64,000 bases of DNA from Alphaproteobacteria bacterium (lineage in GTDB: Bacteria; Pseudomonadota; Alphaproteobacteria; UBA828), in assembly GCA_011523425.1 (NCBI GenBank), contig WTGU01000029.1, forward strand, positions 1-64,000, given 5' to 3'. The notes under the pieces are model-generated. The model was not told the origin of the DNA. It searched no databases and saw only the letters and a program-made list of their open reading frames with translations. Made by a program: the position numbers and the translations under genes. Shown piece by piece: positions 43,808 through 51,145 of this stretch (the first letter of the stretch is position 1; every line of letters begins with the position of its first letter).

Positions 43808-43898
43808 GGACCGGGCCGCAGGCCCGGACGGCGCGATAGCGCCGCGCGCGCAAGCGCGAAAGCCAAGCGAACGGAGTGAGCGCCCGGCGATTGAGGGA
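43808..43898 (-). repeat. Stem-loop repeat copy B, upstream of the NlpC/P60 gene
   Basis: About 91 bp on the minus strand, from TTCCCTCAATCGCCGGGCGC to GGCCTGCGGCCCGGTCC. It contains the stems CGCGC/GCGCG, GGCGC/GCGCC and CCGGGCC/GGCCCGG. It fills almost the whole gap between the DUF1833 gene stop (43902) and the peptidase start (43795). Confidence 0.85.
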
Positions 43899-43901
43899 AC
43901 A

Positions 43902-45584
43902 TCAGAAGAGTCCCGGACTCGTCTGCGGATCGTGGCGCAGCGTCACCGCCGCGCGCCCGAGCAGCGGGTCGAAGCCGAGCCGCGCGGTGATGCGCTCGGC
44001 GTCGAGCTGCACCCCGGCGAGGTCCATGGTGAGCTCCCACTCGATCGGCGGGTCGTCGATGGCGAGCACCTGGATGACGCGCACCGTGGCGCCGGCGCCG
44101 CCGCCCGCCGCCTCGATCCACTGCGTGAGGTCGCGCCCGACATTGTCGAGCGCGATGACCGCCTGCGGCGCCTGGCCGTCCACGTCGTCGGCGAGGCCGG
44201 CGTCGAAGCGGAGCGCGATATAGCGCTCGCCCTCGATCACGCGGTCCTCGGTATCGTTCACCACGCGCACCGGGGCGCCGACGGCGGGATGGCTGATCTC
44301 CAGCGCCGTCAAGAGCCGCTCCGCCGGCGCGCTCTCGCGCAGGGTTTGGGCGAACCGTTCCGAGACCGGCGGCACCCGCAGGAGGCGGACGAGCGCATCC
44401 GGCATCCCTGCAATGGCGCTGCCGTGAAGCATCCAGGTCCGCACCAGGCGGAGCGCGAGGCGGGCCTCGGGCGCGCCCGAAGCGGCGCGGCCACCCACCA
44501 TGCGCACCGGGATCGGCCGCAGGCGGGCGCGGGCCTCCGCCGGCCCGGCCGCCGCGAGCCCGGCGAGCGCACGGACGGGCGGCGTGACGGCCAGAACGTG
44601 CGCGCGCGCTTCCGCCGCGCCGGCGGCCGCCCGGCCCGCGATCCCGTGCACCGGGCGCGCCGGGCGGGTGAAGGCGACGATGAAGAGGTCGCCCTGGGCG
44701 ATGCCGTCGAGGAGCGCCTGGAAGGCGACGTCGACCGGGCCGAACTGGACGAAGTTGCCGCCCGCGCTCCCGAACGTGGACGCGGGCAGCGAGGCGCGGC
44801 CGTCGCGGGTCTGGACGGTCAGCGTGAGGTCGGCGCCGGCGCCGCCCGGCCCGAAGTAGTCCGCGAGCGAGAGCGGGTCGTTGTCGTTGAAGGCGAGCAT
44901 CGCGCCGTTGCGCCGCCTGATCCGGGTGATCGCTACCTCGCCGTCGCCGAGGCCGAGCTCGCCCGCGACCAGCGCGCCCACCGTGCCGCGCGGCGGCGCG
45001 GCGTAGATGATGCCGTTCGCACCGGCGCCGGCGCGGATCAGCGCCAGCACGTCGGGCACCAGCCCTTCCGCGTCGAAGTCGGCGAGGGAGAGCGCCAGCA
45101 CCAGGTCGACGCCGGCTCTCGCCTCCGCCGGGCCGGCGACCGCAGCGCCGCGCAGCGCAATCGCCTCGATCCCGTCATCGAGGGTGAGCGTGACCTCGCC
45201 TTCGCCGAGCGCGCCGAGCCAGTTGCGCCAGAGATTGCCGCGCGGCGTCCAGAAGTAGGGCTCGGTCGGGTCGACGAAGGCGTTGCTCGCATGGCCGGGG
45301 CCGGGCAGCGTGACGCTCGCCCCGCCCGCCTCGGCGAAGGTGAGCGCGCCGGCCGCACTCTCCAGCGCGGCTGTCCACTCCGGTCCGGCGGCGGTGCCGT
45401 CGCCGCTCGCGGTCGCATCGAGCCGGATGCGGATGCTGCCGCCGATGTTGTCGATCTCGACCAGCCAGGCCTCCCCGCCGCCGGCGACCAGCGCCGGGTC
45501 GAGCAGGACGGCTCCACTCCATTCGCCGCTGACGGGCACGGACCCGAAAGCCCGGACGCCGAGGGAGATGACCTGGCGCGTCAT
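43902..45584 (-). CDS. Phage tail protein with C-terminal DUF1833 domain
   Basis: 560 residues. The first third is beta-rich (MTRQVISLGVRAFGSVPVSG, GNIGGSIRIRL-like DNIGGSIRIRLDA). The centre has degenerate repeats around AGRAAAGAAEARAHVLAV, AGLAAAGPAEARARLRPI and GGRAASGAPEARLALRLV. The last 150 residues (LLTALEISHPAVGAPVRVVN, YIALRFDAGL, VIALDNVGRDLTQWIE, LGFDPLLGRAAVTLRHDP) match DUF1833, found next to tail-tip peptidases in phages. It is probably part of the distal tail. Confidence 0.75.
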   Translation of the reverse strand: MTRQVISLGVRAFGSVPVSGEWSGAVLLDPALVAGGGEAWLVEIDNIGGSIRIRLDATASGDGTAAGPEWTAALESAAGALTFAEAGGASVTLPGPGHASNAFVDPTEPYFWTPRGNLWRNWLGALGEGEVTLTLDDGIEAIALRGAAVAGPAEARAGVDLVLALSLADFDAEGLVPDVLALIRAGAGANGIIYAAPPRGTVGALVAGELGLGDGEVAITRIRRRNGAMLAFNDNDPLSLADYFGPGGAGADLTLTVQTRDGRASLPASTFGSAGGNFVQFGPVDVAFQALLDGIAQGDLFIVAFTRPARPVHGIAGRAAAGAAEARAHVLAVTPPVRALAGLAAAGPAEARARLRPIPVRMVGGRAASGAPEARLALRLVRTWMLHGSAIAGMPDALVRLLRVPPVSERFAQTLRESAPAERLLTALEISHPAVGAPVRVVNDTEDRVIEGERYIALRFDAGLADDVDGQAPQAVIALDNVGRDLTQWIEAAGGGAGATVRVIQVLAIDDPPIEWELTMDLAGVQLDAERITARLGFDPLLGRAAVTLRHDPQTSPGLF

Positions 45585-45616
45585 CTATCGCCCCCTGCGA
45601 TACGCGACGCTACGGC

Positions 45617-46009
45617 TCAGACGCCGGACGGAATCCGCACCACGACGGCGCCGGCCGGCACCCGCAGGATGTCGTCCTCGGTGGCCTGGGAGACCGTCGT
45701 GTCCTGCGCCGCGTCGTCGACCAGCCGACCCCAGGCGCGCACGTTGCCGCCGACCGCGGCATCCATGATCGCGAAGTGCGTGGCGTTCTGCACCAGGCCC
45801 GTCGGCGCGAAGTCCACCGCCGCGAGGTTCTTCACCTCGCCCGCCGGGTCGGCGTTCTCCCGCCCGAGGTCGATGGCGACGCGGCCGGCGGCCGCGATCA
45901 GGTTGGCGCCGTTCGCGCCGGAGTCGGCGCTGGCGAGCGCCAGGAAGTCGTCGCCGGCGTTCGCGATGGCGAGCACCGCGCGGTTCTGTTCCGCTGCTGC
46001 GATCGGCAT
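45617..46009 (-). CDS. Phage tail-region protein of unknown function
   Basis: 130 residues, largely beta with small side chains (LAIANAGDDFLALASADSG, GLVQNATHFAIMDAAVGGNV) and a hydrophobic C-terminus RVPAGAVVVRIPSGV. There is no recognised domain. It lies in the tight late operon between the 124-residue gene (18 bp upstream) and the DUF1833 gene (32 bp downstream). Size and position fit a minor tail component. Confidence 0.6.
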   Translation of the reverse strand: MPIAAAEQNRAVLAIANAGDDFLALASADSGANGANLIAAAGRVAIDLGRENADPAGEVKNLAAVDFAPTGLVQNATHFAIMDAAVGGNVRAWGRLVDDAAQDTTVSQATEDDILRVPAGAVVVRIPSGV

Positions 46010-46027
46010 GGTCTGTCCTTTCCGTTG

Positions 46028-46402
46028 CTAGAGCCCCACGCCTTCGAGCGTGAGCGTTGCCTCCCAGGCGCGACGACCGTCGCCGCCGATGCGCGCGGTG
46101 TACGCGATCCCGCCGGCGCCGCCGCGCACGCGCACCCGGTGCTGCACGCCCGTCTCCGGCGCCGTCCAGGCAAACCAGCGGTGGGCGCAGTCGCGCGCCC
46201 AGGCGCGGAAGCGCCCATAATCGTCGTCGCTCGCGATCAGCGCCGTCACGCCGAGCGCCGTGAGCGCGCTCGCGTAGCGCCGCTCCTGGCGCACCAGCCC
46301 GTCGTCGAAGGGCGAGCGCTCGACATGCGCATCGTCGGCGACGGCGTAGCCCTCCGCCTCGACCGCCACATAGTCGGGCCAGACCAACCCTGTCTGACTC
46401 AT
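46028..46402 (-). CDS. Phage minor tail-region protein of unknown function
   Basis: 124 residues (GLVWPDYVAVEAEGYAVADD, HVERSPFDDGLVRQERRYAS, then FRAWARDCAHRWFAWTAPETG). The pattern of an early tryptophan strand and a DDG-containing loop is shared with small proteins found after the tape measure in siphovirus-type prophages, but I cannot place it in a named family. Copy C of the stem-loop repeat fills the gap before it. Confidence 0.6.
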   Translation of the reverse strand: MSQTGLVWPDYVAVEAEGYAVADDAHVERSPFDDGLVRQERRYASALTALGVTALIASDDDYGRFRAWARDCAHRWFAWTAPETGVQHRVRVRGGAGGIAYTARIGGDGRRAWEATLTLEGVGL

Positions 46403-46426
46403 CGCCCCGCTCCCCTGCGACAGTGG

Positions 46427-46515
46427 GACCGGGCCGCAGGCCCGGACGGCGCGACTGCGCCGCGCGCGAAGCGCGTAGCCAAGCGAGCGGAGCGAGCGCC
46501 CGGCGCCTGAGGGAT
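46427..46515 (-). repeat. Stem-loop repeat copy C, between tape measure and the next tail gene
   Basis: About 89 bp on the minus strand, from TATCCCTCAGGCGCCGGGCG to GGCCTGCGGCCCGGTCCC. It is the cleanest copy: CGCGC-TTC-GCGCG, CGGCGC-AGTC-GCGCCG and CCGGGCC-TGC-GGCCCGG form three successive hairpins. It begins 12 bases after the tape-measure stop and ends about 25 bases before ATG 46402. Confidence 0.9.
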
Positions 46516-46526
46516 AGGAACAAGAC

Positions 46527-47303
46527 TCATGGGCGGGCCCCGCCCATGCTGCGCCGGAGCGTCTGGGCGATCGGCCCGCCCCGGTCGAGATCGTCGGTCA
46601 CGATCGAGACGACCAGGCCGCGCGGGTCCAGCTCGACGCGGCGGCTCACCTCGCGCTGGGGCGTGCCCCGATTGACGAAGCGGATGTCGACCTGCGGCGG
46701 CGCGATCTGCGCCCCGCGCGGCAGCACGGTCTCGCCGGCCTGGGCGATGATCGGCACCTCGTCCGGCCTGAGCCCGGCGATGCCGCCGCCGTGATAGCGC
46801 GCCGCGCCGACGAAGACGGCGGGCGTCACGCCGTGGCGGCGCACACCGCCGGGTGCGTCGACCGTGCCGCCGGCGTGCAGGAGCAGCGGTGCGTTGGCGT
46901 GAGCGGACGACGGCACGCCGCCGCCGCCGAGCGCGCCGAAGAACGTCCCCGCCAGCGGCTCCGTGATGGCGCGCTGCACCGCGAGGCGGGCGAGATCGGC
47001 GATCACCGAATCGACGAAGCCGGAGAAGGAGAGCTTGCCGGTGTTCACGAACTGGAGAAGCGCGCCCTCGATGCCGTGGAACACGCTCTCGGCCGCCGCC
47101 TGCGCCCGACCCAGGGCGGCGCCGGTCTGCTGGCCGAGGGCGCCGAGCGCCTGCGCCGCCCCGGCCGCACTCTCCAGCGCCCTGCCCGCCTCGCCGCCTT
47201 GGCGCGTGGTATCGCCGAGGGAGCGGTTGAGCGCCCCCATCCCGCTCAGCGCCTCGCGCATGTCGGCGCGGACGCGGAGGGCGAGCTCGAGATCACCGGG
47301 CAC
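46527..47303 (-). CDS. Short phage tail tape-measure-like protein
   Basis: 258 residues from GTG 47303; TGAGGA, overlapping the chaperone stop, serves as ribosome site. The first 110 residues are helical (MREALSGMGALNRSLGDTTR, LGALGQQTGAALGRAQAAAE). GALLQFVNTGKLSFSGFVDS and VIADLARLAVQRAITEPL match the C-terminal domain of lambda-type tape measure proteins. The last 100 residues are a glycine-rich beta region. Tape measures span the tail tube and set its length; this one is far shorter than the roughly 850 residues of lambda. It may instead be a member that keeps mainly the C-terminal part. Confidence 0.75.
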   Translation of the reverse strand: MPGDLELALRVRADMREALSGMGALNRSLGDTTRQGGEAGRALESAAGAAQALGALGQQTGAALGRAQAAAESVFHGIEGALLQFVNTGKLSFSGFVDSVIADLARLAVQRAITEPLAGTFFGALGGGGVPSSAHANAPLLLHAGGTVDAPGGVRRHGVTPAVFVGAARYHGGGIAGLRPDEVPIIAQAGETVLPRGAQIAPPQVDIRFVNRGTPQREVSRRVELDPRGLVVSIVTDDLDRGGPIAQTLRRSMGGARP

Positions 47304-47315
47304 GGGTCGTGGTCC

Positions 47316-47874
47316 TCACGGCGCGGCTCCCCGGGCCTCGGCGGTGCGGTAGAAGAGGACGATCTGGCGCCATGTCAGGCGCTCGCCGAGGTCGAAGTGG
47401 CCGCGTCCGTGGCCGGCCCGGACGAGGGTGTCGAGCACCCTTGCGAGCGCCACGGGTTCGTTTCCCGCGTCGCCATCTGCGCCACGACACGGCGCAAAAA
47501 AATCCGCCGTTCGCCGCCCACATCGCCTCCGACAGCGCGCGGCCGTCGGCGTCGTCCAGGCGCGCGAGCCAGGCGGCCTCGCGGTCGCAGGCACGGGCGA
47601 CCAGCTCCAGCCAGAGCGCCGCGTGGGCGGCGAGCGCCGCCTCGACCGCGAGCGCATCCGGCCCGCCCTCCGCATCGGCGTCGGCGTCCCCGTCACGGCT
47701 CGGCACCAGCGCCGCGAGCGCGGCGATCAGCGGACGCGCGAGCGCCGTCGCCTCCAACCCCTCGCGGAAGCGGAACTCCCGCACGGTGAGCGTCAGCGGC
47801 GCGCCCGTCTCCGGATCCCGCACCGGCACCGCGCGGTCGGGGAACAGCACCTCGAGCTCGCCGGCCGCGTCCAT
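47316..47874 (-). CDS. Phage tail assembly chaperone with a frame change at a T7 run
   Basis: ATG 47874 shares its A with the tail tube stop (TGATG). Frame 0 reads MDAAGELEVLFPDRAVPVRD and on to MWAANGGFF (126 residues). At TTTTTTT (47502-47496) plausible coding moves to the +1 frame, giving 59 more residues with ARVLDTLVRAGHG and FDLGERLTWRQIVLFYRT and a stop at 47316, for a 185-residue product. Without the shift, frame 0 runs to 193 residues, ends at 47293 and is Arg-rich throughout its last part. Lambda-type chaperones (G and GT) use programmed frameshifts at this position in the operon, between tube and tape measure. A real or artefactual 1-nt indel in the homopolymer would explain the same pattern. 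Confidence 0.7.
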
Positions 47875-48764
47875 CACACGGCCCGCCCGTCGATGTAGAG
47901 CGCGGGCCTGCCGCTGCCCGGCTCCAGCAGCGAGACGGCGAGCCGGATCTGCTGTTCCGAGGAGCGTCCGTCGAGCAGGGTCAGCGGGCCGGCGGGCTGA
48001 ATCGAGCAGCGCGGCGCGTAGATGTTGCGCCCCCGGCCCTCGGCCGCATCCTCGATGTAGCGGAAGGCGCCGACCACCTGCGTGAGCGCGCCCTGCACCT
48101 GGGGGCGGGCCTCGTCGGCGGGCGTGTAGTCGACGGTGAGCGCAGTGCCCGCCTCGATGCCGGCCTGGGCCTCGTGGAGAGGGTGATCCGCCGGCAGCCA
48201 GTAGAGGCGGGCACGCTCGTAGTCGACGATGAACTGGCCCGCCTGGCCGGTCTCCGTCGCGCCCTGGGCGAAGCGGCCGGCCTCTATGGCCTGAACCGCC
48301 GCCACCGGCTGCGGCGCCGTGGATGCGACGGTGACGGCCGCGATCGCCGCCGCCTGGTCCGCCGGCCGAGCCAGCCCGAGCACGCCGGCGGGGCGCGCCG
48401 CGCCGCCAAGCTGATGCCAGCGGCCGGGACGGAAGACGGCGGGCTCTCCCTGCGCCGCGTTGGCGGGATCGAGTCGCTTCACCGCGCCCACGGAGAACAG
48501 CGCCAGGTTCTCCAGGCTGATGTCGTGCAGCGTGAGCGTGACCGTGCGGGCGACGCTGCGGGCGATGCGCGCGAGCTCCGTCGCCACCGGGCCGGAGCCG
48601 GAGAAGACCGTCGTCTCCTCCGTCGTAATCTCCAGCGCGGCGCCGACCGCATCGCCCAGATAGCGCTCGCCCGTGGACGCGCCCCCCTCGTGGAGATCGA
48701 GATAGACCTCGCCGGCGCCGATCACGATGTTGTCCGTGCGCCTGTCGATGCTTCGCGCCGTCAT
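47874..48764 (-). CDS. Phage tail tube protein
   Basis: 296 residues from ATG 48764 after AAGGAGG; a longer frame upstream overlaps the previous gene too far. It begins TARSIDRRTDNIVIGAGEVY and contains LEITTEETTVFSGSGPVATE and ARTVTLTLHDISLENLALFS, the pattern of major tail tube proteins. It also has FIVDYERARLYWLPADHPL and a beta-rich C-terminal region. The start overlaps the previous stop (ATGA) and its own stop overlaps the chaperone start (TGATG). Confidence 0.75.
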   Translation of the reverse strand: MTARSIDRRTDNIVIGAGEVYLDLHEGGASTGERYLGDAVGAALEITTEETTVFSGSGPVATELARIARSVARTVTLTLHDISLENLALFSVGAVKRLDPANAAQGEPAVFRPGRWHQLGGAARPAGVLGLARPADQAAAIAAVTVASTAPQPVAAVQAIEAGRFAQGATETGQAGQFIVDYERARLYWLPADHPLHEAQAGIEAGTALTVDYTPADEARPQVQGALTQVVGAFRYIEDAAEGRGRNIYAPRCSIQPAGPLTLLDGRSSEQQIRLAVSLLEPGSGRPALYIDGRAV

Positions 48765-49261
48765 AGGGCAGCCTCCTTGCTCGTTGCGTCCCCCACCTCC
48801 ACCACGCCGGCGCGGGCGACACGGCGTATCTCGTACTCGTCCAGCCACTGCAGGCGGGCATCCTCGAGGGAGACCAGACGCCCGCGCCGGAAGGACAGCA
48901 CCTCGCGCTGGCCCGGCGGCGTCCAGCCGGCAAGCCCCCGACGGGCACGGGCTAGCAGCGGGGATAGTCGCTCCCGCCCGCGCGCGCCGGTGCGGTCGTT
49001 GGGCGCCGCCAGCATCAGCGAGACGCCGATGCGCACCACGTGCTGCACCGGCGCGTTCTCCACGCGCCGCGTCGTGCTCTCCTCGGCCTCGTCGGAGACC
49101 GGCAGCACCAGCGCCGCCGGCGTCTTCGGCCAGGCGGTGAGCGCCGCGGCATCGAGGGCGCTCAGCACCGCGGCGAAGAGCGGCGCACCACCCTCGCCCT
49201 CGAGCCCCGCCAAGCGCGCGGCCATGGCGTCGGCGACGTGGATTTCGAGGGCCGCGAGCAT
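48761..49261 (-). CDS. Phage tail terminator-like protein
   Basis: 166 residues from ATG 49261, which shares a base with the previous stop (TGATG). The N-terminal helix MLAALEIHVADAMAARLAGL, the strand VQHVVRIGVSLMLAA and the helix LSPLLARARRGLAGWTP fit the alpha/beta tail terminator or Gp37-like fold, small proteins that cap the tail tube. Position between the gpG-like gene and the tube gene agrees with this. Identity at family level is uncertain. Confidence 0.55.
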   Translation of the reverse strand: MLAALEIHVADAMAARLAGLEGEGGAPLFAAVLSALDAAALTAWPKTPAALVLPVSDEAEESTTRRVENAPVQHVVRIGVSLMLAAPNDRTGARGRERLSPLLARARRGLAGWTPPGQREVLSFRRGRLVSLEDARLQWLDEYEIRRVARAGVVEVGDATSKEAAL

Positions 49262-49710
49262 CAACCCGCCGCCCCTTCGAGCGCGCGCGAGAGGATGCGG
49301 GCGATGTCGCTCCGGTCGCGGTCGTCGATACCGAGGAAGGGCCGGGCCGGGAGCGTCACCCTGCGCCCCTTGCCGGTCCGGCCGCCGAACTGGTGAGCGG
49401 CGGCATGGGCGACGCTCGATCCCACCTCGACGCCGCGGCCATCGGCCGCGACCGTGTGGGAGATCGAAGCGCGCAGCCGCCCGCTCGCGACGAGCGTCCG
49501 CCCGCCGTCGGCCAGCGCCCGGGCGCTCTTCAGCCAGGGCGCGCCGTCGGGCCCGCGCTGCTGCGCGAAGCGCCGCAGCGTCGACGCGACCAGATGGCGG
49601 CCGATCTCGTCCATCACAGGGCGGGGCCGGGCCAGCGGTGCCGCGATGCGCGCAAGCTGCGCCGCGGCCGCCTCGGCGCCGATCTCGATGCCTGTTGCCT
49701 GCCCGGGCAT
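49261..49710 (-). CDS. Phage virion morphogenesis protein (Mu gpG-like)
   Basis: 149 residues. IGRHLVASTLRRFAQQRGPD followed by GAPWLKSARAL and GRTLVASGRLRASISHTVAA is the typical sequence of the phage virion morphogenesis/tail completion family that includes Mu gpG. VAHAAAHQFGGRTGKGRRV, ARPFLGIDDRD and a helical end complete it. Its ATG follows directly after the TAA of the 40-codon gene upstream. Confidence 0.85.
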   Translation of the reverse strand: MPGQATGIEIGAEAAAAQLARIAAPLARPRPVMDEIGRHLVASTLRRFAQQRGPDGAPWLKSARALADGGRTLVASGRLRASISHTVAADGRGVEVGSSVAHAAAHQFGGRTGKGRRVTLPARPFLGIDDRDRSDIARILSRALEGAAG

Positions 49711-49833
49711 TTATAAAGCCCTACCGCTGCGATCTTCTGCCGCGAGCCTGCCGGCGCGACGCTTGAGGGTGGGGATCTCTGCCCCCTTATCGATCCGCGC
49801 GCCTTTGGCGCGACGCTGCTTGAGGGCAATCAT
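49711..49833 (-). CDS. 40-residue basic protein in the phage operon
   Basis: ATG 49833 shares a base with the TAA stop of the DUF1320 gene (TAATG), and the TAA at 49713-49711 is directly followed by the ATG of the gpG-like gene. The peptide runs MIALKQRRAKGARIDKGAEI and ends RRAGRLAAEDRSGRAL, with 11 Arg or Lys residues in 40. GGCGGGG lies upstream as a possible ribosome site. No family is recognised. The exact packing matches the other junctions in this operon and is the main argument that it is translated. Confidence 0.5.
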   Translation of the reverse strand: MIALKQRRAKGARIDKGAEIPTLKRRAGRLAAEDRSGRAL

Positions 49834-50234
49834 TACAACCCCGCCAGGTTGTCGGGCGTCATGGCGGGGGCGGGGCCGGCGTGCGCCGCGCGCTGCAGGC
49901 GGGCCGCCGGCCGGCCGGCGGCATCGAGCAGGGCATCGCTGCCGGCGGCAAGCCGTGCGAGCGCTGCCCGCGCCTCGTCGGCGCGCGCGCTCACTTCGGC
50001 CGACGCCGCATCGTCGTAGAGCGCGCGGCGCGCCAGATCGCAGGCGATGCCCACGAGGCGCGGCCAGGGGCCGCCCTGCAGCGGCAGGCGATAGGCGGCG
50101 GCGAGCGCCGCATCGACCTCGGCCGCGGCGTCCGCCAGCGCGACATCGATCCGGCCCGCCTGCAGCCCGGCGAGATCCAGCGCCTCGTCCGTGCCGAAGC
50201 GGGTTTCCAGGTCCGCGCGCGTGGCGTAGGTCAT
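49833..50234 (-). CDS. DUF1320 family phage protein (Mu gp36-like)
   Basis: 133 residues from ATG 50234. TYATRADLETRFGTDEALDL at the start and VDAALAAAYRLPLQGGPWPR with LVGIACDLARRALYDDAA in the middle are the hallmark of DUF1320, found in Mu-type phages between head and tail genes. The role is probably head-tail joining. It overlaps the upstream gene by 4 bp (ATGA) and the downstream small gene by one base. Confidence 0.85.
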   Translation of the reverse strand: MTYATRADLETRFGTDEALDLAGLQAGRIDVALADAAAEVDAALAAAYRLPLQGGPWPRLVGIACDLARRALYDDAASAEVSARADEARAALARLAAGSDALLDAAGRPAARLQRAAHAGPAPAMTPDNLAGL

Positions 50235-51142
50235 GCGCCGCGCTCCGACGAGACCAGCCGCCAGAGCCGGTTGCGCTCGGCCCGCGCGATGTCGCCGAGG
50301 CCCGTCGCACGGCGCAGCGCGCGCAGGTAGGGTGCGCCGCGGTGGCGCCCGTGCTTCAGGCGCGGCCCCGTCCAGGCGCGCATGGCGGCGAGGATGGCCT
50401 GTGTGCGCGCGCCCTCCCGCACCGCCGCGTCCAGCACCGGCGCGGCGCGGGTTGCGGCCGGCTCCTCCAGCGGCCCGCCGTCCGGATCGAGCCCGGCTTC
50501 GGTCAGCACCCTCTCCCGCTCGCGCGCATAGAGGGCGATGCGCGCCTCGACGCGGGCGGTGGCGGCGGCAGCCTCCTCGGGCGTCTCGGTCACGCCGTGC
50601 TCGGCCATGGCGCGTTGGCGCCGGACCTCCTCCTCGCGCTCGCGCTCGATGGCATCCGCCATGCGGGCGGCGTAGGCGCGGGCACCGGCGCGGCGGGCGG
50701 CGAGCGCCGCCACGTCGGCATCGGCCTCCATCCGCGCGCACGCCTCGCGCACCTCGTCCGAAAGCCGCGGCTGCGGATGGTCGATGCCGAGCGGCGTGTA
50801 CTGCGGCACCGCCCGGCGCGCGCGCCCGGCGTAGTCGAGCACCGTGAGCAGCGTGACCGAGGGCTCCTCCACGATGCGCCGCTCGGCGCGCTGGAGGTCG
50901 CGCATCTCCGGCACGAGCCGCTCGCGCAGCGTGCGGCCCATGGCGCCCGGGCGCAGCCATCCGGTCCACGAATCCCTGATCTCGCAGTAGGCGTGGACCA
51001 AGTTGAGCATGCGCTCTGCGTGCCGGCAGACCTCGTTCTCGGCCGCGCTCTGGCGCGCATCGCTCGGCGAATAGCCGACGCCGCAGAGGTGGTCGGGGGG
51101 TCGCGCCGGAAGGCGCGCGGACGAATCGCGTGAGGGTGCCAT
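50231..51142 (-). CDS. Phage head-region protein of unknown function
   Basis: 303 residues. The N-terminal half has two cysteines close to the start (CGVGYSPSDARQSAAENEVC) and helical segments. ADAIEREREEEVRRQRAMAE and a long charged helix around residues 170-220 suggest a coiled coil. The C-terminus is basic (ARAERNRLWRLVSSERGA). There is no recognised family and it does not resemble a portal. It starts 3 bases after the capsid gene stop and overlaps DUF1320 by ATGA. Confidence 0.65.
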   Translation of the reverse strand: MAPSRDSSARLPARPPDHLCGVGYSPSDARQSAAENEVCRHAERMLNLVHAYCEIRDSWTGWLRPGAMGRTLRERLVPEMRDLQRAERRIVEEPSVTLLTVLDYAGRARRAVPQYTPLGIDHPQPRLSDEVREACARMEADADVAALAARRAGARAYAARMADAIEREREEEVRRQRAMAEHGVTETPEEAAAATARVEARIALYARERERVLTEAGLDPDGGPLEEPAATRAAPVLDAAVREGARTQAILAAMRAWTGPRLKHGRHRGAPYLRALRRATGLGDIARAERNRLWRLVSSERGA

Positions 51143-51145
51143 GGG

